Below, piece by piece: positions 61,899 to 64,000 of a DNA stretch of 64,000 nucleotides. Position 1 is the stretch's first letter, and each line of letters opens with the position of its first letter. Under the pieces are notes generated by a model. That model was not told the origin of the DNA and made no database searches. It saw only the letters and a program-made list of their open reading frames with translations. The DNA is from Holophaga sp. GTDB lineage: Bacteria > Acidobacteriota > Holophagae > Holophagales > Holophagaceae. The stretch lies in the NCBI GenBank assembly GCA_016715205.1, contig JADKBC010000009.1, positions 62,001-126,000 on the forward strand. Direction: 5' to 3'. The translations under genes were made by a program, and so were the position numbers.

Positions 61899-63095
61899 CT
61901 ACTCCAGATCGTCAAACAGGCTCTGTTGAAGCGCGTGGGTCACATCCATCAGGGGTGTGAACGCATTGGCCTGGGGCCAAGGGCGCTCGGCGCTGAAGGG
62001 GCCCGGCGGCGGCACTTCGGGCGGCAACCAACGGATGGCAGGCGAGTGGGTCATGCCCCGCACCAACGCAGCGACGGCAGCCTCCTGAGGAACATGGGGC
62101 ACGCGCAGCCAGGCAACAGGAGGATGTGCGACGACTTCTGCCATGGGCGCAGGGAAACTCGTGCGGGCCTCCAGGGCGGAAAGTTCCCGGGGGTCCGTGC
62201 CGAATCCAGGTGAAAAGAGCGGTGGCGCCGGAGGAATGGGCAAACTGGCCCGCCAGGGCAAGCCTTCACGCATGGCCTGATGGCCAAGATGACTGGCCAG
62301 GGCGCCATCGTGGCAACTGCCCACCCAGATGGGGCAACGCAGGGTCTCTTTGAGGCCATCTACGAGCGCACCGACCCGTGCCGCAAGCTGATCCCACTTG
62401 CCACTGCCAACTTCGAATTCCCGTCCCCCCAGCAAGGCCACACGCCACCCTGCCCGCCGCCGTAGAAAGGGGAAGGCTTCGGGCCAGGCCCGGGCTGACA
62501 TGCGCAGGCTGAAATCCCATTCCAGCCGGGCCTGGGCATCGGCCATGAGCGGTGCCAGCTCTTCTACGCCCACATCGGAAAGGGCGCCCAGGGGCAGTAC
62601 CAATTCGCCCCACAAGCTACCCGCCGCCAGGGTGTCGCGCTCTTCCGCTTTGGCCAAGGTTTTTCCAAAACCAGGCATGGACCAGAATTCGCCGTGCTCA
62701 GGCACCCAGCCGATCCAACCCTGACGCCAGGCTTGCCCCATGCGGCCCGTGGGCATCTCCGGGGCGTGAAACCAGGCCGACAGGGGGCCATCCAGTTCTT
62801 CCGCAAAGGTTTCATCCCGAATATGGAGTTGCATGCCGGGCAAGCGAGAAAGAGTGCCAACAAAGGCACGCCGTGTCTCAGGGTTGAGCCCATCCAACCA
62901 GGTTGGGGACGCATCCCAGAGCACCGCCAAGCCACCGGGGAACGCGGCAGCGGCAGCACCCAGCGCTTGCAGCGCCATCCAAGGCGCCTCCCGCACGGAC
63001 ACGATGCCATCCAGAACCCGCAAGGGCAGCCACCCTGCAAAGGGTCCATCCTCCCCCGTGCGCAGCAGGAACCCCCGACCTTCGTGCATTTTCAT
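61899..63095 (-). CDS. Protein of unknown function coupled to thiD
   Basis: 398 residues, soluble, rich in Ala, Leu, Pro and Trp, with no motif I recognise. Repeated tryptophans occur in the first half (MGQAWRQGWIGWVPEHGEFW) and Pro-rich segments in the second (IPPAPPLFSPGF, PPEVPPPGPF). Its ATG at 63095 overlaps the thiD stop as ATGA, and its own stop is three bases from the M24 peptidase start. It is therefore read as one message with thiD and the peptidase. Its function is unknown. Confidence 0.65.
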   Translation of the reverse strand: MKMHEGRGFLLRTGEDGPFAGWLPLRVLDGIVSVREAPWMALQALGAAAAAFPGGLAVLWDASPTWLDGLNPETRRAFVGTLSRLPGMQLHIRDETFAEELDGPLSAWFHAPEMPTGRMGQAWRQGWIGWVPEHGEFWSMPGFGKTLAKAEERDTLAAGSLWGELVLPLGALSDVGVEELAPLMADAQARLEWDFSLRMSARAWPEAFPFLRRRAGWRVALLGGREFEVGSGKWDQLAARVGALVDGLKETLRCPIWVGSCHDGALASHLGHQAMREGLPWRASLPIPPAPPLFSPGFGTDPRELSALEARTSFPAPMAEVVAHPPVAWLRVPHVPQEAAVAALVRGMTHSPAIRWLPPEVPPPGPFSAERPWPQANAFTPLMDVTHALQQSLFDDLE

Positions 63096-63901
63096 CGGGA
63101 CACCGGGGCAAAACTGGGTCGGCCAAAACCTCCGGGCACGGCGGCCTGAGCCCACCGTTCCTGCATCCAGACGCAGGCATGCCGAGCGGCAGAAAGCTCA
63201 TCCTCGCCCTGAAGTCGCAAGCAGAGCCAGGCGGAAGCGAGGGTGCAGCCCGTGCCACGGCGATCCCCCGGCAATCGATCACGCACGCCCAGGCTGGTGG
63301 CACCCTTCCCATCCACCCAAACATCCTCCACAGGTCCCCCGCCATGACCGCCCTTGAGCCACACCGCCTTGGCGCCAGCCTTCAAGAAAGGCCCCGCAAG
63401 ATCCACCGGTGATGCGTCTTCGCGCAAATCGCCAAATCCTGCGGCCTCGGGCCGATTGGGGCTCACCACCCAGGCACCCCTGCCCAGGATGATTTCAGCC
63501 ATGCTCCGCAGATCTGAAACGTGATGTAGTCCAACGCCTGCGGTGGGTGCCTGGATGGGATCCCAGATCCCACACACTGGTTTCAGATCCACCAGCAATT
63601 CGACCAAGGCTGCCAATTCGTCAAGGGGCAGCGCACAAAGCCCCAGCTTCGCGCCCCAGGTGCCCGCCAGATGGGGCCGTAGGGCCAGGAGTCGCTCCCG
63701 GGGAGACGCAAGTGGGGCGCGGATGTGAGTGCAGGCCGCACCGTTCTGGATGGTTTCAGCAACAGGAATGGCCATCGGATAGCCGCCCAGTTCCCAGATC
63801 GTGGTCGCATCCCGCAGCAGACCTGCGCCTGCAGAGGGGTCCAGCCCTCCGAGACAGAGAGCCACTGGAATCGCGCGGTCAGTAGCGGGATCGGCGTGCA
63901 T
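63092..63901 (-). CDS. thiD: Hydroxymethylpyrimidine (phosphate) kinase
   Basis: 269 residues of the ribokinase-like ThiD family: CLGGLDPSAGAGLLRD near the N-terminus (the usual GSDSSGGAGIQAD shifted), SPNRPEAAGF, VWLKGGHGGG and the anion-hole motif RRGTGCTLASAW near the end. It phosphorylates HMP and HMP-P for thiamine synthesis. No other thi gene is in view. ATG 63901 has a weak ribosome site; the start is moderately sure. The gene follows 19 bases after a partial reading frame at the window end. Confidence 0.87.
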   Translation of the reverse strand: MHADPATDRAIPVALCLGGLDPSAGAGLLRDATTIWELGGYPMAIPVAETIQNGAACTHIRAPLASPRERLLALRPHLAGTWGAKLGLCALPLDELAALVELLVDLKPVCGIWDPIQAPTAGVGLHHVSDLRSMAEIILGRGAWVVSPNRPEAAGFGDLREDASPVDLAGPFLKAGAKAVWLKGGHGGGPVEDVWVDGKGATSLGVRDRLPGDRRGTGCTLASAWLCLRLQGEDELSAARHACVWMQERWAQAAVPGGFGRPSFAPVSR

Positions 63902-63920
63902 CCCTACTAGGGTGCCACGC

Positions 63921-64000
63921 TTAGACTTTCTTGTGGGGGTGCACGATTTCCACGATGCGAAGGCCCAGGGTGTCTTCCAACACTGTGACCTCGCCACGCA
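63921..64000 (-). CDS. Partial CDS at window end, C-terminus only
   Basis: The last 26 codons of a minus-strand gene, ending RGEVTVLEDTLGLRIVEIVH then PHKKV and a TAA stop at 63921. The fragment is too short to identify. It is upstream of thiD in the direction of transcription and is probably part of the same operon. Confidence 0.5.
   Translation of the reverse strand, partial: RGEVTVLEDTLGLRIVEIVHPHKKV

Overview
The window is a GC-rich, gene-dense stretch of a Gram-negative chromosome. It carries lysyl-free housekeeping genes such as rpoD and dnaG, a TamB-type outer-membrane assembly protein, a pseudopilin next to comEA, many multi-domain sensor kinases and a complete Kdp potassium system. 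The gene mix and protein style fit an Acidobacteriota member of the Holophagae (Geothrix/Holophaga-like). That placement is inferred from protein character only; there is no rRNA gene here to prove it. I see no prophage, insertion sequence, CRISPR array, tRNA or rRNA gene.

Layout. 1-752: the end of a competence/pilus group on the minus strand (pseudopilin cut by the window edge, comEA). 826-965: a strikingly AT-rich island before an HD-GYP phosphodiesterase. 2.2-5.3 kb (minus): a PLP cysteine-synthase-like enzyme, AlaX and a two-cluster ferredoxin. 5.4-16.6 kb: metabolic and transport genes (fadD, tatD, Nudix, M50-like protease, pepT, Nramp transporter, MFS transporter, exported MsrB-MsrA fusion, two tandem PAP2 phosphatases). 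16.6-21.6 kb (minus): a serine-biosynthesis cluster, read as response regulator, histidine phosphatase, DUF1015, serA, serC. Both gaps around serA hold the same hairpin repeat. 21.6-31.2 kb: a glycosidase-like exported protein, a three-gene phosphorelay with five signalling modules and no DNA-binding output, CorC/CNNM-like and HGSNAT-like membrane proteins, and an amino-acid permease. 31.3-41.1 kb: comF, a HEAT-repeat protein divergent from a SET-domain methyltransferase, small membrane and exported proteins, a CpcT/CpeT-like protein, a LipB-Nudix fusion and a histidine kinase. 41.1-47.1 kb (minus): a tightly coupled kinase-tamB-moaD unit and a beta-barrel-like protein. 47.3-50.9 kb: dnaG and rpoD. 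51-59.2 kb (plus): kdpF-A-B-C, a small unknown membrane protein, then kdpD-E. 59.3-64 kb: a P-loop protein, an NTF2-like protein, an M24 peptidase, an unknown protein and thiD.

How the genes work together. The serine cluster could supply the whole 3-phosphoglycerate to serine route if the histidine phosphatase replaces SerB; DUF1015 carries a DGHHR motif that suggests serine-linked phosphotransfer. The kdp operon is self-contained: four helically phased 11-bp repeats lie upstream of kdpF, where KdpE would be expected to bind, and a repeat-derived hairpin plus T-tract closes it after kdpE. The most novel-looking items are the small membrane protein between kdpC and kdpD, the kdp operator repeats, the LipB-Nudix fusion, the serine cluster with its repeats, the exported CpcT-like protein, the SET-domain protein, and the unknown protein coupled to thiD.

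Limits. Start codons were chosen by eye from Shine-Dalgarno-like sequences, family lengths and overlaps. Function calls rest on motifs recognised by reading, without database searches.
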